From assembly GCA_019239415.1 (NCBI GenBank), contig JAFAZW010000084.1, forward strand, positions 1 to 39,428: DNA of 39,428 bases, written 5' to 3'. The first letter of the stretch is position 1. Every line of letters begins with the position of its first letter. Shown here in pieces: positions 27,428 to 36,115 of this stretch. Origin of the DNA: Alphaproteobacteria bacterium. Its GTDB lineage: Bacteria > Pseudomonadota > Alphaproteobacteria > Sphingomonadales > Sphingomonadaceae. A program made the position numbers and the translations under genes. The notes under the pieces are model-generated. The model saw nothing but the letters and a program-made list of their open reading frames with translations. It was not told the origin of the DNA and made no database searches.

Positions 27428-28176
27428 CCGCAGGCGCGGCAGCCGGGATCCCTCGGGATGCGCAGCGTCCGGATCCCCGGTGCGAGCCCGTCGAACACGT
27501 GGACCTTGCCGGCCGCCTCTTCGCCGAAGCCGGCGATCTGGCGCACCGCCTCGAGCGCCGCCCAGCTGCCGCCGATGCCGGCCATCGCGCCCAGCACGCC
27601 GAGCTCCGCGCAGGTGTCGCAGTCGTCCGCGTCGAATGCGTCGCCGACGAAGCAGCGATAGCAGGGCCGCCCGGCCTCCCACCCGCGCCAGGTCCCGACC
27701 TGGAGCTGAAACTGGCCCAGCGCGGCGGAGACGAGCGGAATGTGCCCGTGCGTGCAAAAGTCGGAGACGACGAGGCGAGTCCCGAAATTGTCGGATCCGT
27801 CGAGCACCAGGTCGACGCCGCCGAGCAGCCTCGGGACCGTGCCCGCAGCGATTCGCGCCTGCTTCGCCTCGACGCAAACGTCGGGGTTGATGCGCCGCAC
27901 CGCTTCCGCGGCGACCTCGACCTTGAGACGGCCGATGTCGGCGGTGCCGAACAGGATCTGGCGTTGCAGATTGTCGAGGCTCACCGCGTCGTCGTCGACG
28001 ATCCGCAGCCGCCCGACACCGGCAGCGGCAAGATACTGAAGTGCCGGGCAGCCGATCCCTCCCGCGCCCACGACTGCGACGGAGGCGGCGAGCAGCTTCC
28101 TTTGCCCTTCCCCGCCGATCTCCTTCAGGACGATATGGCGCGCGTAGCGGTCGAGCTGCGCATCGGTGAGGCTCAT
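27415..28176 (-). CDS. moeB: MoeB/ThiF/HesA-family adenylyltransferase
   Basis: E1-like enzyme that adenylates the C-terminus of a ubiquitin-like sulfur carrier (MoaD for molybdopterin or ThiS for thiamine). The 253 residues begin [20 protein letters not shown], the usual MoeB opening, followed by the ATP site [28 protein letters not shown], and the aspartate in [10 protein letters not shown]. The four zinc cysteines are in RPCYRCF and GCRACGQ. There is no rhodanese domain. Assignment to MoeB rather than ThiF is by N-terminal resemblance; no moa or thi gene lies nearby. The start overlaps the dut stop (ATGA). Confidence 0.88.
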   Translation of the reverse strand: MSLTDAQLDRYARHIVLKEIGGEGQRKLLAASVAVVGAGGIGCPALQYLAAAGVGRLRIVDDDAVSLDNLQRQILFGTADIGRLKVEVAAEAVRRINPDVCVEAKQARIAAGTVPRLLGGVDLVLDGSDNFGTRLVVSDFCTHGHIPLVSAALGQFQLQVGTWRGWEAGRPCYRCFVGDAFDADDCDTCAELGVLGAMAGIGGSWAALEAVRQIAGFGEEAAGKVHVFDGLAPGIRTLRIPRDPGCRACGQRT

Positions 28177-28622
28177 CGCCCGGTCGAGCCGAACCCGCCC
28201 GCGCCGCGCGTCGTCGCGTCCAGGTCCTCGACCTCGCGGAACCGGGCCCGCTGCACCGGCGCCGGCACCAGCTGCGCGATCCGCTCCCCGCGGGCGATCT
28301 CGAACGGCGCGTCGCCGAGATTGGCAAGGATCACCTTCACCTCGCCGCGATAATCCTCGTCGATCGTGCCCGGGGTGTTGAGGCAGGTGATGCCGTGCTT
28401 CAATGCGAGCCCGGAGCGCGGCCGTACCTGCACCTCGTAGCCCGCCGGTATGGCAATGGCGAAGCCGGTCGCGACGGCGTGGCGCGCGCCCGGTGCGAGC
28501 ATCAGGCTCTCGGCCGCGACGACGTCCATCCCCGCCGCGCCGGGCGTGGCATAGGAGGGGAGGGGGAGGCCTTCGCCATGCGGCAGGCGTTTGAGGGCAA
28601 TCTCGATGTCAGGCGAGGGCAT
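28173..28622 (-). CDS. dut: Deoxyuridine 5'-triphosphate nucleotidohydrolase (dUTPase)
   Basis: Trimeric dUTPase that converts dUTP to dUMP and pyrophosphate, preventing uracil incorporation. All five family motifs are visible in 149 residues: [47 protein letters not shown], and the C-terminal phosphate-binding [10 protein letters not shown]. The ATG at 28622 ([19 protein letters not shown]) is preferred to an ORF start at 28688 that would run far into coaBC. It overlaps the coaBC 3' end by 14 nt and the moeB start by 4 nt; coaBC-dut is a conserved pair. Confidence 0.97.
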   Translation of the reverse strand: MPSPDIEIALKRLPHGEGLPLPSYATPGAAGMDVVAAESLMLAPGARHAVATGFAIAIPAGYEVQVRPRSGLALKHGITCLNTPGTIDEDYRGEVKVILANLGDAPFEIARGERIAQLVPAPVQRARFREVEDLDATTRGAGGFGSTGR

Positions 28623-29904
28623 CGGCGATCCTTCCCGCCAGCCGCCGCGCGATCTGCGCCTTCGCGTCCGCCGGCCAGTGCTCGACACCCTCCTCGGTCA
28701 CCAGAAGCACTTCGTTCGTCTCACCACCCATCACGTCTCCCGAAACATCGTTCGCCACGATCCAGTCCGCCCCCTTGCGCTCCCGCTTCGCCCGCGCTTC
28801 CGTTTCGACATCCTGCGTCTCAGCCGCGAAGCCAATGAGCAGCCGCGGGCGACGATCGGACCGGGCGAGGCTCGCAAGGATGTCCGGATTCTCCGTCCAG
28901 GCCAGTTGCGGCGGGCCGTCCTTCTTCTTGAGCTTGGAGCCGGCGGCCGCGACGCCCCAGTCCGCCACTGCCGCGACCAGCACCGCCGCATCGGCGGGAA
29001 GCGCCGCGTCGACACCCGCCAGCATCTGCGCCGCCGTCTCGACGTCCACGCGGTGAACGCCCGCCGGCGTCGCCAGCGCGACGGGACCGGCCACCAGCGT
29101 CACTTCCGCCCCCAGCGCCGCAAGCGCCTCGGCGATGGCAAAACCCTGCTTCCCCGAGGAACGGTTGGCGATGACTCGCACCGGATCGATCGGCTCGTGC
29201 GTCGGGCCGGCGGTGACGATGATGCTTTTTCCTCTGAGCCTGCGCTCCTCCCCGGAACGGGGAAGGGGACCAGCCGGAGGCTGGTGGAGGGAGCCCACGT
29301 CCGTGGCGGCAGAGAGGCGGCCCCCCTCCACCGCGCCGCTTCGCGTCGCGGTCCCCCTCCCCGTTCCGGGGAGGAGCTTCTCGATCTCCGCCACGATCCG
29401 TTCCGGCTCCGGCAGCCGCCCGGGACCGAATTCGCCGCAGGCCATCTCGCCTTCGTCGGGCTCAACCACCGCCACGCCGTCCTCCCGCAGCCGCGCGACG
29501 TTACGGACGGTCGCCGCGTGCCGCCACATCCGCACGTTCATCGCCGGCGCGGCGAGCACCTTCTTGTCGGTGGCGAGCAGCAGCGTGGTCGCCAGGTCGT
29601 CGGCGATCCCCGCCGCCATCTTCGCAACGAGGTCCGCGGTCGCGGGGCAGACGACGACGAGGTCGGCGTCGCGGCTGAGCTGGATGTGCCCCATCTCGGC
29701 CTCGTCCTTCAAATCCCAGAGGCTGGTGTGGACCGGCTGCTCGGAGAGCGCCGCCAGCGTCATCGGCGTGATGAACTGCGCGCCGCCTGGGGTCAGCACG
29801 CACCTGACGCTCCCCCCCGCCCTGCGGATCAGCCGGACGAGTTCGCACGCCTTGTACGCCGCGATCCCGCCGCCGACGATGAGGAGGATGCGCGCGCCGT
29901 TCAT
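28609..29904 (-). CDS. coaBC: Bifunctional phosphopantothenoylcysteine decarboxylase/synthetase CoaBC, with a repeat-encoded linker
   Basis: Two steps of coenzyme A synthesis in one protein. CoaC is the N-terminal flavoprotein ([19 protein letters not shown]; the active-site motif [17 protein letters not shown] with the catalytic Cys). CoaB is the C-terminal half ([49 protein letters not shown]). Between them residues about 176-221 ([17 protein letters not shown] and onwards) are encoded by the palindromic element at 29244-29377. The protein is 431 residues; without these it would be about 386, close to the usual length. The junction is an interdomain linker, so both domains should still fold. 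The ATG is at 29904. Confidence 0.96.
   Translation of the reverse strand: MNGARILLIVGGGIAAYKACELVRLIRRAGGSVRCVLTPGGAQFITPMTLAALSEQPVHTSLWDLKDEAEMGHIQLSRDADLVVVCPATADLVAKMAAGIADDLATTLLLATDKKVLAAPAMNVRMWRHAATVRNVARLREDGVAVVEPDEGEMACGEFGPGRLPEPERIVAEIEKLLPGTGRGTATRSGAVEGGRLSAATDVGSLHQPPAGPLPRSGEERRLRGKSIIVTAGPTHEPIDPVRVIANRSSGKQGFAIAEALAALGAEVTLVAGPVALATPAGVHRVDVETAAQMLAGVDAALPADAAVLVAAVADWGVAAAGSKLKKKDGPPQLAWTENPDILASLARSDRRPRLLIGFAAETQDVETEARAKRERKGADWIVANDVSGDVMGGETNEVLLVTEEGVEHWPADAKAQIARRLAGRIADALA
29244..29377. repeat. Compound palindromic repeat element inside coaBC (family 1)
   Basis: A 134-bp palindrome with perfect 18-bp outer arms (GCTCCTCCCCGGAACGGG at 29244-29261, complement at 29360-29377). 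The internal hairpins are CCCCG/CGGGG, ACCAGCC-GGA-GGCTGGT, ACCGCG/CGCGGT around a TTC loop, and CCCCG/CGGGG. The order and the conserved GGGGACC...GGTGGAGGG blocks match the copies at 3266 and 11687, but the stem sequences differ in compensated fashion. It is read in frame as the CoaC-CoaB linker. Confidence 0.92.
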
Positions 29905-29912
29905 GGTCTTGG

Positions 29913-30776
29913 CTATAGCTCAGGTTCCGACGCCGTAGCCACCGTCGCCGCTCCGTGCGTCTCCGAACGAGTCAGCATCACCCGGAACAGCGCCTCCGCG
30001 GCTGTGACGGCCTCGCCAGCGATTCGCGTGGCACCGCCCGCCGATGTGGCGCGGGCGATCGCGAATTCCTCGTCGATGAAGCGCAGGAGCGGCGCCGGGA
30101 TCGGAGCTTCGCCGAGCTCCCGCGTCTGCGCCTTTCGCAGCAGGAGGTCCGCCACGACCATTGTCACCTCCGCGTCGGGATTGCATTCGGCCATCAGCGT
30201 GGGGAAGTGCATAGGCGGAACTTCCATGTCGTGAAGCCGGAGCCATCGCAGCGCCGCGGCGGGCCGAAGCGCGTAAAACACCTTCTTCAGCGGCACCGCC
30301 TTGGTGTCGGCGAAATAGGTCCGGCGCTGCTTCTCGCCCAAGTGGAGGTAGTGGCGGCGCAGGCGTTCGCGGTCCGCGTGGCGGGCCGCAAAGGCGAGGA
30401 GCTCGTCGCGAAAGCGCGGATCGCCGCGATAGGTAATCGGCGAGGTCAGCCACTCGATCACCACGGCATTGCCCTTGAGCAGCAGCTTGAGCGCTTTGCC
30501 GACGTCCCAGCCGTTGATGTCGAGCTCTTCGTCGAGCGGTAGCTCGATCACGTCGCGCTTGTGCCAAGGGGAGAGGTAGTCGTCGCGCCGCCGGAAGAAG
30601 AGGAAGCGACAATCGTAATCGCTGTCCGGCGAGGGAAATCCCCAAGCGCGGCTGCCGCTTTCGATGGCGAGGACGATCGTCACGCGGTGGTTTTGCTCGA
30701 TGGCCTCGAGGGCGGCATCGATGCGGCGGACGGACGCCGGCGCGAGCGTCTCAGGGACCGACCGCAGCTGCGGCAC
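29913..30776 (-). CDS. RlaP-like nucleotidyltransferase (DNA polymerase beta superfamily)
   Basis: A 287-residue predicted nucleotidyltransferase of the RlaP group, named from an association with RNA ligases in RNA repair cassettes. The catalytic core is IVLAIESGSRAWGFPSPDSD with the GS motif and the metal-binding DSDYDCRFLFF. Further conserved pieces are DVIELPLDEELDINGWDVG, GNAVVIEWLTSPI and KKVFYALRPAAALRWL. The start is uncertain: GTG at 30776, or TTG at 30791 which overlaps the ubiB stop as TTGA. It is an unexpected gene between ubiB and coaBC. No RNA ligase or kinase gene is seen nearby, so an RNA-repair role is only a family-based idea. Confidence 0.85.
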   Translation of the reverse strand: MPQLRSVPETLAPASVRRIDAALEAIEQNHRVTIVLAIESGSRAWGFPSPDSDYDCRFLFFRRRDDYLSPWHKRDVIELPLDEELDINGWDVGKALKLLLKGNAVVIEWLTSPITYRGDPRFRDELLAFAARHADRERLRRHYLHLGEKQRRTYFADTKAVPLKKVFYALRPAAALRWLRLHDMEVPPMHFPTLMAECNPDAEVTMVVADLLLRKAQTRELGEAPIPAPLLRFIDEEFAIARATSAGGATRIAGEAVTAAEALFRVMLTRSETHGAATVATASEPEL

Positions 30777-30787
30777 GTCCGTCGCGA

Positions 30788-32329
30788 TCAATGGACCAGC
30801 CACATCGCGCCCGCACCCGCCGCAGCGGCAACCGCAGCCGTCAGCACGTAGCGCCAATAATGGTGGGGCTGGACGACGACCACGTCGGGCAGCGGCGGGT
30901 CGGGCGGCGCCGCGCCGGGCGGGGGGTAATAATGGTCGATGCGGCGGATGAGGTCGGGGATCTTGGCAAAGGTGCGCACGTCGCGGACGATGCGGTCGGC
31001 GAGCGCCGCCTCCGGGCCGAGCTCGCCGCGCACCCACTCGCGCAGGAACGGCTCGGCCGTCTCCCACATGTTGATGTCCGGATTGAGCGCATGGGCGACG
31101 CCTTCCTCCATCACCATCGTCTTCTGGAGGAGCAGGAGGTGCGGCTGCGTCGGCATGTCGAAGTCGCGGGTGATGGTGAACAGCCCATCGAGCATCTGGC
31201 CGATCGAGATATCCTTGACCGGGAGCCCGCGGATCGGCTCGCCGACGGCGCGCAGCGCGGTCGCGAACTCGTCGACATTGTGGTGTGCCGGCACATATTG
31301 TGCCTCGAAATGGATTTCGGCGACGCGGCGGTAATTGCCGGTGAGGAGCCCGTAGAGGATTTCCGCCAGCCAGAACCGCGCCTGCCGGTCGATGCGGCCC
31401 ATGATCCCGAAGTCGATCGCCGCGAGCCGGCCGTCGGGGAGCGCGAAGAGGTTGCCCTGGTGGAGGTCGGCGTGGAAGAAGCCGTCGATCACCGCCTGCC
31501 GGAGGAAGGCGCGCACGAGGATGGCGGCGAGGCTCTTGAGGTCGTGCCCCGCCTCGACCAGTGCGTCGCGGTCGGTGAGCTTGATGCCGTCGATCCACTC
31601 GAGCGTCATCACCCGGCGCGAGGTGCGGGTCCAGTCGATGGCGGGGACGTAGAAGCCGCTCTCGGCGACGAGATTCTCGCGCAGCTCGGAGGCCGAGGCC
31701 GCTTCGCGCCGGAGGTCGAGCTCGCGTGCCGTCCACTGCTTGAACTGGGCGATGACGGCGCGGGGCCGGAGGCGCGCGACCTCCCCGCCCATCGCCTCGA
31801 CCTGCGCCGCCGCCCATTCGTAGGTGTCGAGGGCGCGGGCGAAATCCTCCTCGATGTTCGGCCGCAGCACCTTGACCGCGACGAGGCGGCCGTCGGTCGT
31901 GACGGCGCGGTGCACCTGGGCGATCGAGGCGGCGCCGACCGGCTCGGGATCGATCTCGCGGAACACCTCCTCGAGCGGCTTCTCCAGCCCGGCCTCGATC
32001 GCCCGGCGGACCTCCTCGAACGGGGCCGGCGGGAGGTTGTCCTGGAGCGTCTGCAGGTTGCGCGCGGCCTCGTCGCCGACCAGGTCCGGCCGCGTCGCCA
32101 GGGCCTGACCGAACTTGATCGCGGCCGGACCGAGCTCCTGGAACGCCTCGCCATAGGTCGGCACCTTCGGGATGCGGGCGCCGAACCGCGCGATGCGCGC
32201 CAGGCGGCGCACCTGCGGCGGCGTGTTCGGGTCGCGCTCGATGCCGCGCAGCGCGCCGTGGCGGGCGAGCACGCGCCCCCATTTGAGCAGGCGCCAGACG
32301 TGGACGGCAGGTCGCGTCAAACCTTCCAC
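30788..32329 (-). CDS. ubiB: Ubiquinone biosynthesis regulatory protein kinase UbiB
   Basis: Atypical ABC1/ADCK-type kinase-like ATPase needed for ubiquinone synthesis at the inner membrane. The 513 residues contain the UbiB-specific KxGQ motif in AIKFGQALATRPDLV, AIAQVHRA-like ASIAQVHRAVT, the VAVKVLRPNI lysine, ADLHQGNLF, and the metal aspartate in AIDFGIMGRID. A proline-rich stretch near the end precedes a C-terminal membrane helix (VLTAAVAAAAGAGAMWLV). The GTG at 32329 is used; a TTG at 32320 overlapping the ubiE stop as TTGA is an alternative. It is coupled to ubiE. Confidence 0.96.
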   Translation of the reverse strand: MEGLTRPAVHVWRLLKWGRVLARHGALRGIERDPNTPPQVRRLARIARFGARIPKVPTYGEAFQELGPAAIKFGQALATRPDLVGDEAARNLQTLQDNLPPAPFEEVRRAIEAGLEKPLEEVFREIDPEPVGAASIAQVHRAVTTDGRLVAVKVLRPNIEEDFARALDTYEWAAAQVEAMGGEVARLRPRAVIAQFKQWTARELDLRREAASASELRENLVAESGFYVPAIDWTRTSRRVMTLEWIDGIKLTDRDALVEAGHDLKSLAAILVRAFLRQAVIDGFFHADLHQGNLFALPDGRLAAIDFGIMGRIDRQARFWLAEILYGLLTGNYRRVAEIHFEAQYVPAHHNVDEFATALRAVGEPIRGLPVKDISIGQMLDGLFTITRDFDMPTQPHLLLLQKTMVMEEGVAHALNPDINMWETAEPFLREWVRGELGPEAALADRIVRDVRTFAKIPDLIRRIDHYYPPPGAAPPDPPLPDVVVVQPHHYWRYVLTAAVAAAAGAGAMWLVH

Positions 32330-33045
32330 CCGCTGTGAATGGCGACGAGGCCGCCGAGGATCGGCTCGGCCTTGGTCTGGGTGAAGCCCGCCGTCTCGAT
32401 CATCGCCCTGAAACGCGCCATCGGCGGAAAGCGCCGGATCGATTCGACGAGATAGCGGTAGCTTTCCTCGTCGCGCGCCACCGCCTTGCCGAGCTTCGGC
32501 ACGACATTCAGCGAGTAAGCGTCATAGAGGCGGGCGAAGCCGGGCCAGGTGGTGGTCGAGAATTCGAGGCAGAAGAAGCGGCCGCCGATCTTCAGCACCC
32601 GATGCGCTTCGACGAGGGCCCGGTCGATATGCGTGACGTTGCGGATGCCGAAGGCGATCGTGTAGGCGTCGAAGCTCGCATCGGCGAAACCCAGCGCCTC
32701 CGCATTCTGCACCGACCAGGCGAGGCCCTGGATGCCGCGGCGCTTCGCGCGCTCTTCGCCGACGGCGAGCATGTCGGCGTTGATGTCTGCCACCATGACG
32801 CGCGCGCCGCCCCGGGCGAGGCGGAAGGCGATGTCGCCGGTCCCCCCGGCCATGTCGAGGATCGTCTCGCCCGCGCGCGGCCGTACCCGCCGGACGAACA
32901 GATCCTTCCACGGGCGGTGCAGGCCGCCCGACATGAGGTCGTTCATGAGGTCGTAGCGCCGCGCGACGCGTGAGAAGACCGCGCCGACCCGTTCCGTCTT
33001 CTCGTCCGGGGAAACCTCTTCGAAGCCGAAAGAAACCTTGTCCAT
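32317..33045 (-). CDS. ubiE: Ubiquinone/menaquinone C-methyltransferase UbiE
   Basis: SAM-dependent methyltransferase of the ubiquinone pathway (2-polyprenyl-6-methoxy-benzoquinol methylation). The 242 residues show FGFEEVSPDEKTERV at the N-terminus, YDLMNDLMSGGLHRPWKD, the SAM site ILDMAGGTGDIAFRLA, FDAYTIAFGIRNVTHID, and the C-terminal GLVAIHSGWKV. The ATG at 33045 follows AGAGG. It is divergent from mutM with a 67-bp gap and overlaps ubiB by up to 13 nt. Confidence 0.97.
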   Translation of the reverse strand: MDKVSFGFEEVSPDEKTERVGAVFSRVARRYDLMNDLMSGGLHRPWKDLFVRRVRPRAGETILDMAGGTGDIAFRLARGGARVMVADINADMLAVGEERAKRRGIQGLAWSVQNAEALGFADASFDAYTIAFGIRNVTHIDRALVEAHRVLKIGGRFFCLEFSTTTWPGFARLYDAYSLNVVPKLGKAVARDEESYRYLVESIRRFPPMARFRAMIETAGFTQTKAEPILGGLVAIHSGWKV

Positions 33046-33112
33046 CGGCGCCGCCTCTAGCAGGGCTTTCCGGCGATGTGCACGTGGAGAGTTCAGGGAG
33101 GAGGGGACGATC

Positions 33113-33928
33113 ATGCCTGAGCTCCCGGAAGTGGAGACCACCGTGCGCGGCCTCGCGCCGGTGCTGGAGGGGCGCCGCCTCGCCCGCGTCGGGACCCGCC
33201 GCGCCGACCTCCGCCGGGCCTTTCCGCCGGACCTGCGCCAGCGCCTCACCGGCGCCCGCGTCACCGGGCTCGGCCGCCGCGCCAAATACGGCCTCATCGC
33301 CACCGACCGCGGCGACACGATGGTCTTTCACCTCGGCATGTCCGGCCGCTGGCGAATCGACCCCGCCGATCTCGGCCCGCACGACCACCTCGTCCTGGAG
33401 ACGGAGGAGGGGAGGGCGCTCTCCCTCAACGACCCCCGCCGCTTCGGCTCGGTCGACCTCGTGCCGACGGCGCGACTGGAGGAGTGGCCGCCCTTCGCGG
33501 CGCTCGGCCCGGAGCCGCTCGGGCCCGGCTTCACCGCCGACTATCTCCTCGCCGCGCTCGACGGCCGCGCGGCGCCGATCAAGGCACTTCTGCTCGACCA
33601 GCGCATCGTCGCAGGCCTCGGCAACATCTACGTCTGCGAGGCGCTGCACATGGCCGGCATCGCTCCCGGCCGCCCCGCCGGCCGCATCTCCCGGCCGCGT
33701 CTCGAACGGCTGGTCGCGGCGATCCGACAGGTGCTGCTCGCCGCCATCGAGGCGGGCGGCTCCAGCCTCAGGGATTATGCGCGCCCTTCCGGCGAGCTCG
33801 GCTACTTTTCCAGGCAGTGGCGGGTCTACGGCCGCGAAGGCGAATCGTGCCACTGTGGCGCACCGATTCGCAGACGCAACGACTCGGGCCGCTCGACCTT
33901 TTTCTGCCCGCGTTGCCAGCGGCTCTAG
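33113..33928 (+). CDS. mutM: Formamidopyrimidine-DNA glycosylase
   Basis: Base excision repair enzyme that removes 8-oxoguanine and other oxidised purines and cleaves the strand. The N-terminus MPELPEVETTVRGL includes the catalytic Pro2 and Glu3. LNDPRRFGSVDLV, RIVAGLGNIYVCEALHMAGI (helix-two-turn-helix, residues in the middle of the chain) and a C-terminal zinc finger with CHCG and FFCPRCQ complete the 271-residue protein. The ATG at 33113 is set by a strong GGGAGGAGGGG upstream. The stop TAG abuts the rpsT promoter. Confidence 0.97.
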   Translation: MPELPEVETTVRGLAPVLEGRRLARVGTRRADLRRAFPPDLRQRLTGARVTGLGRRAKYGLIATDRGDTMVFHLGMSGRWRIDPADLGPHDHLVLETEEGRALSLNDPRRFGSVDLVPTARLEEWPPFAALGPEPLGPGFTADYLLAALDGRAAPIKALLLDQRIVAGLGNIYVCEALHMAGIAPGRPAGRISRPRLERLVAAIRQVLLAAIEAGGSSLRDYARPSGELGYFSRQWRVYGREGESCHCGAPIRRRNDSGRSTFFCPRCQRL

Positions 33929-33957
33929 TTGACGAGTCGCCGCCCCTCCGGTAGAGG
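33929..33957 (+). promoter_or_regulatory. Candidate promoter of rpsT
   Basis: TTGACG (33929-33934) and TAGAGG (33952-33957) are spaced 17 nt, starting immediately after the mutM stop codon, about 70 nt upstream of the rpsT ATG. Confidence 0.55.
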
Positions 33958-34025
33958 CGGCGGCCGAACGGGTGCGAGCCGCAGGCCGCGCCTTTTTCAT
34001 TTAAGAAAAAGAGGCACTTGGAACG

Positions 34026-34289
34026 ATGGCGAACACGCCGCAAGCAAAGAAGCGCATCCGCCGCAACGACCGCCGGGCGACGATCAACCGCAACCGCGTC
34101 AGCCGCATCCGCACCTTCGTCAAGCAGGTCGAGGCCGCGATCGAGGCGGGCGACAAGGCGCTGGCGACGGCGGCGATCGCCAACGTCCAGCCCGAGCTGG
34201 CGCGCGGCGTGGCGAAGGGGGTGTTGCACAAGAACACCGCGGCGCGGAAATTCTCCCGCCTCACACGGCGTATCGCGGCCCTTTCCTAA
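34026..34289 (+). CDS. rpsT: 30S ribosomal protein S20
   Basis: Small basic protein that binds 16S rRNA early in 30S assembly. The 87 residues begin [24 protein letters not shown]-like (conserved ANxxxAKKRIRR opening) and end with [17 protein letters not shown], the S20 signature. The ATG at 34026 follows AGAGGCACTTGG. It is followed by a clear intrinsic terminator and lies upstream of dnaA, a neighbour relation common in alphaproteobacteria. Confidence 0.98.
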   Translation: MANTPQAKKRIRRNDRRATINRNRVSRIRTFVKQVEAAIEAGDKALATAAIANVQPELARGVAKGVLHKNTAARKFSRLTRRIAALS

Positions 34290-34312
34290 GCCGTTCAAAA
34301 CCCTTTCTAAGC

Positions 34313-34344
34313 AACCCGCCGGGGCGCGTTTCCGGCGGGTTTTT
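34313..34344 (+). terminator. Rho-independent terminator after rpsT
   Basis: Perfect 10-bp arms AACCCGCCGG (34313-34322) and CCGGCGGGTT (34332-34341) around a 9-nt loop, running into TTTTTC, 23 nt after the rpsT stop. Confidence 0.88.
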
Positions 34345-34680
34345 CATGGCCTTTGGAACGTATCGCGAAACGCACGGTTTTCTGCGCGATTCGCGATGGC
34401 CGCGTCCAGTAAATGGCGGATTTCCGCCATTTTCCCGCAAGTGCCCGGAAATGCGTGTCAACTGAAATTTCGTCATCGAACCGTCATTTTCGGCCTTGAT
34501 TGCGCGCCGCACAACTACCTACAAAGAGGGCTCCGGCGGGGCGAATCTCCTGCCGGACGCCACATCAGGAGCATCTTTTTCGATCGGTCGCCGCCGGGGG
34601 TGCGGCCGTGTGCGGAAAAGCCTTGCCCCGGCAAGACGGGCGCCCGCGTCGAGGGGCCTGAGGAAAGAGGGGGTGCGTTC
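34345..34680 (+). other. dnaA upstream region, no gene
   Basis: No convincing coding sequence. The first half is relatively AT-rich (for example around CTGAAATTTCGTCATC). It holds a candidate promoter (34496-34525) and a 6-bp inverted repeat CTCCTG/CAGGAG (34547-34571) followed 4 nt later by TTTTT. No DnaA boxes of the TTATCCACA type were seen, so it is not recognisable as oriC. Confidence 0.55.
34496..34525 (+). promoter_or_regulatory. Candidate promoter of dnaA
   Basis: TTGATT (34496-34501) and TACAAA (34520-34525) with 18-nt spacing, leading to a leader of about 150 nt before the dnaA GTG. Confidence 0.35.
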
Positions 34681-36090
34681 GTGTCTGCAAAGCCGATGGT
34701 CTCCGCCGTGGCCGGTGCAAGGGACGCCGCGCTCGGCGATCCGCTCCAATATGCGTGGGAGTCGATTCGCGCCGGCCTGCGGCGCGATTGCGGCGCGCGC
34801 ACGTTCGACGGCTGGCTGCGCCCGATCGCGCTCGGCAATTTCGACTCGGACACGGGCGTGCTGCGCCTCGAGCTGCCATCGCAATTCATGGCCGACTGGG
34901 TGCAGACCCATTTCTCGGAGCGGCTCGGCCTCGCCTGGCGCGCCGCGTATCCGGCCGTCCGCCAGATCCTGATCGGCGTCGGCGCCGCGGCCCCCCGGAC
35001 CGCCGCCGTGGTCGAGATCCCGGCCCCGCCCGCCGAAGAGGAGCCGGCGGCGAAGGACGGGGTCTACGCCGTCGCCCTCGAGCCGCGCTACCGGTTCGAG
35101 AATTTCGTCGTCGGCAAGGCCAACGAGGTCGCCTACAACGCCTCGCGCACGCTCGCGACCGCGAAGGACGTCGCCTTCAACCCGCTCTTCCTCCACGGCG
35201 GCACCGGCCGCGGCAAGACCCACCTCCTCCACGCCATCGGCCACGAATTCCATCGCCTGCGCCCGCGCGCGAAGATCATCTACATGTCGGCCGAGAAGTT
35301 CATGGTCGAGTTCGTCGCGGCGCTCCGCGCCAACGAGACGATCCAGTTCAAGCAGCAGCTGCGCTCCGCCGACCTGCTCATGATCGACGACGTCCAGTTC
35401 ATCGCCGGCAAGGAATCGACGCAGGAGGAATTCTTCCACACGATGAACGAGATCATCTCGGCCGGCCGCCGGCTGGTGATCTCGTCGGACCGCGCGCCGC
35501 AGGATTTGGACGGCATCGAGCCGCGCATCCTCTCGCGCCTCTCCTGGGGCCTCGTCGCCGACATCAACCAGGCCGATCTCGAGCTCCGCCTCAACATCAT
35601 CCTGAAGAAGCTCGAGGCGCTCCCCGACGTCAGCGTCCCCGAGGACGTCGTCATGTTCCTCGCCAAGCGGATCAGCTCCAACGTCCGCGAGCTCGAGGGG
35701 GCCCTCAACCGCATCGCCGCCTACGCGATGATGCAGAACCGCGTCATCGATCTCGATTTCGTCGCCGAGGTTCTCGCCTCGACGCTGCGCGCCAACCAGC
35801 GCCGCATCTCGATCGACGAGATCCAGACCCGCGTCTCCGACCATTACCGGATCCGCAAGGCGGAGATGACGTCCGCCCGCCGCGCCCGCGAGGTCGCGCG
35901 CCCGCGCCAGGTCGCCATGTACCTGTCGAAGCAGCTGACGCCGCGCTCGCTGCCGGAGATCGGCCGCCGCTTCGGCGGACGCGACCATACGACGGTGATC
36001 CACGCCGTCCGCCAGATCGAGAAGCTCCGCGCCCAGGACCCCGAGCTCGATTCGGACATCCGCCTGCTCACCCGCCAGCTCGAGAGCTGA
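34681..36090 (+). CDS. dnaA: Chromosomal replication initiator protein DnaA
   Basis: AAA+ initiator that binds DnaA boxes and opens oriC. The 469 residues have the N-terminal domain I (PLQYAWESIRAGLRRDCG), a short linker, then domain III with YRFENFVVGKANEVAYNA, Walker A GGTGRGKTHLLHAIG (Lys179), Walker B LLMIDDVQFIAGKE, and domain IV ending GGRDHTTVIHAVRQIEKL, the DnaA-box recognition signature. The GTG at 34681 (MSAKPMVSA) is chosen because GAGGGGG lies 7 nt upstream. The Walker A differs from the common GGVGLGKTH at two positions, but the catalytic Gly-Lys-Thr is kept. Confidence 0.98.
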   Translation: MSAKPMVSAVAGARDAALGDPLQYAWESIRAGLRRDCGARTFDGWLRPIALGNFDSDTGVLRLELPSQFMADWVQTHFSERLGLAWRAAYPAVRQILIGVGAAAPRTAAVVEIPAPPAEEEPAAKDGVYAVALEPRYRFENFVVGKANEVAYNASRTLATAKDVAFNPLFLHGGTGRGKTHLLHAIGHEFHRLRPRAKIIYMSAEKFMVEFVAALRANETIQFKQQLRSADLLMIDDVQFIAGKESTQEEFFHTMNEIISAGRRLVISSDRAPQDLDGIEPRILSRLSWGLVADINQADLELRLNIILKKLEALPDVSVPEDVVMFLAKRISSNVRELEGALNRIAAYAMMQNRVIDLDFVAEVLASTLRANQRRISIDEIQTRVSDHYRIRKAEMTSARRAREVARPRQVAMYLSKQLTPRSLPEIGRRFGGRDHTTVIHAVRQIEKLRAQDPELDSDIRLLTRQLES

Positions 36091-36115
36091 GCCGAGCGGC
36101 CGTGCCGCGGCATGG

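Noticed and set aside
34547-34580. Attenuator before dnaA (CTCCTG/CAGGAG then TTTTT)
   Set aside because: The stem is only 6 bp with a 13-nt loop and a 4-nt gap before the T run, too weak to call a terminator.
34290-34680. oriC beside dnaA
   Set aside because: No cluster of TTATCCACA-like DnaA boxes and no AT-rich unwinding region were seen, and in alphaproteobacteria the origin is often not next to dnaA.
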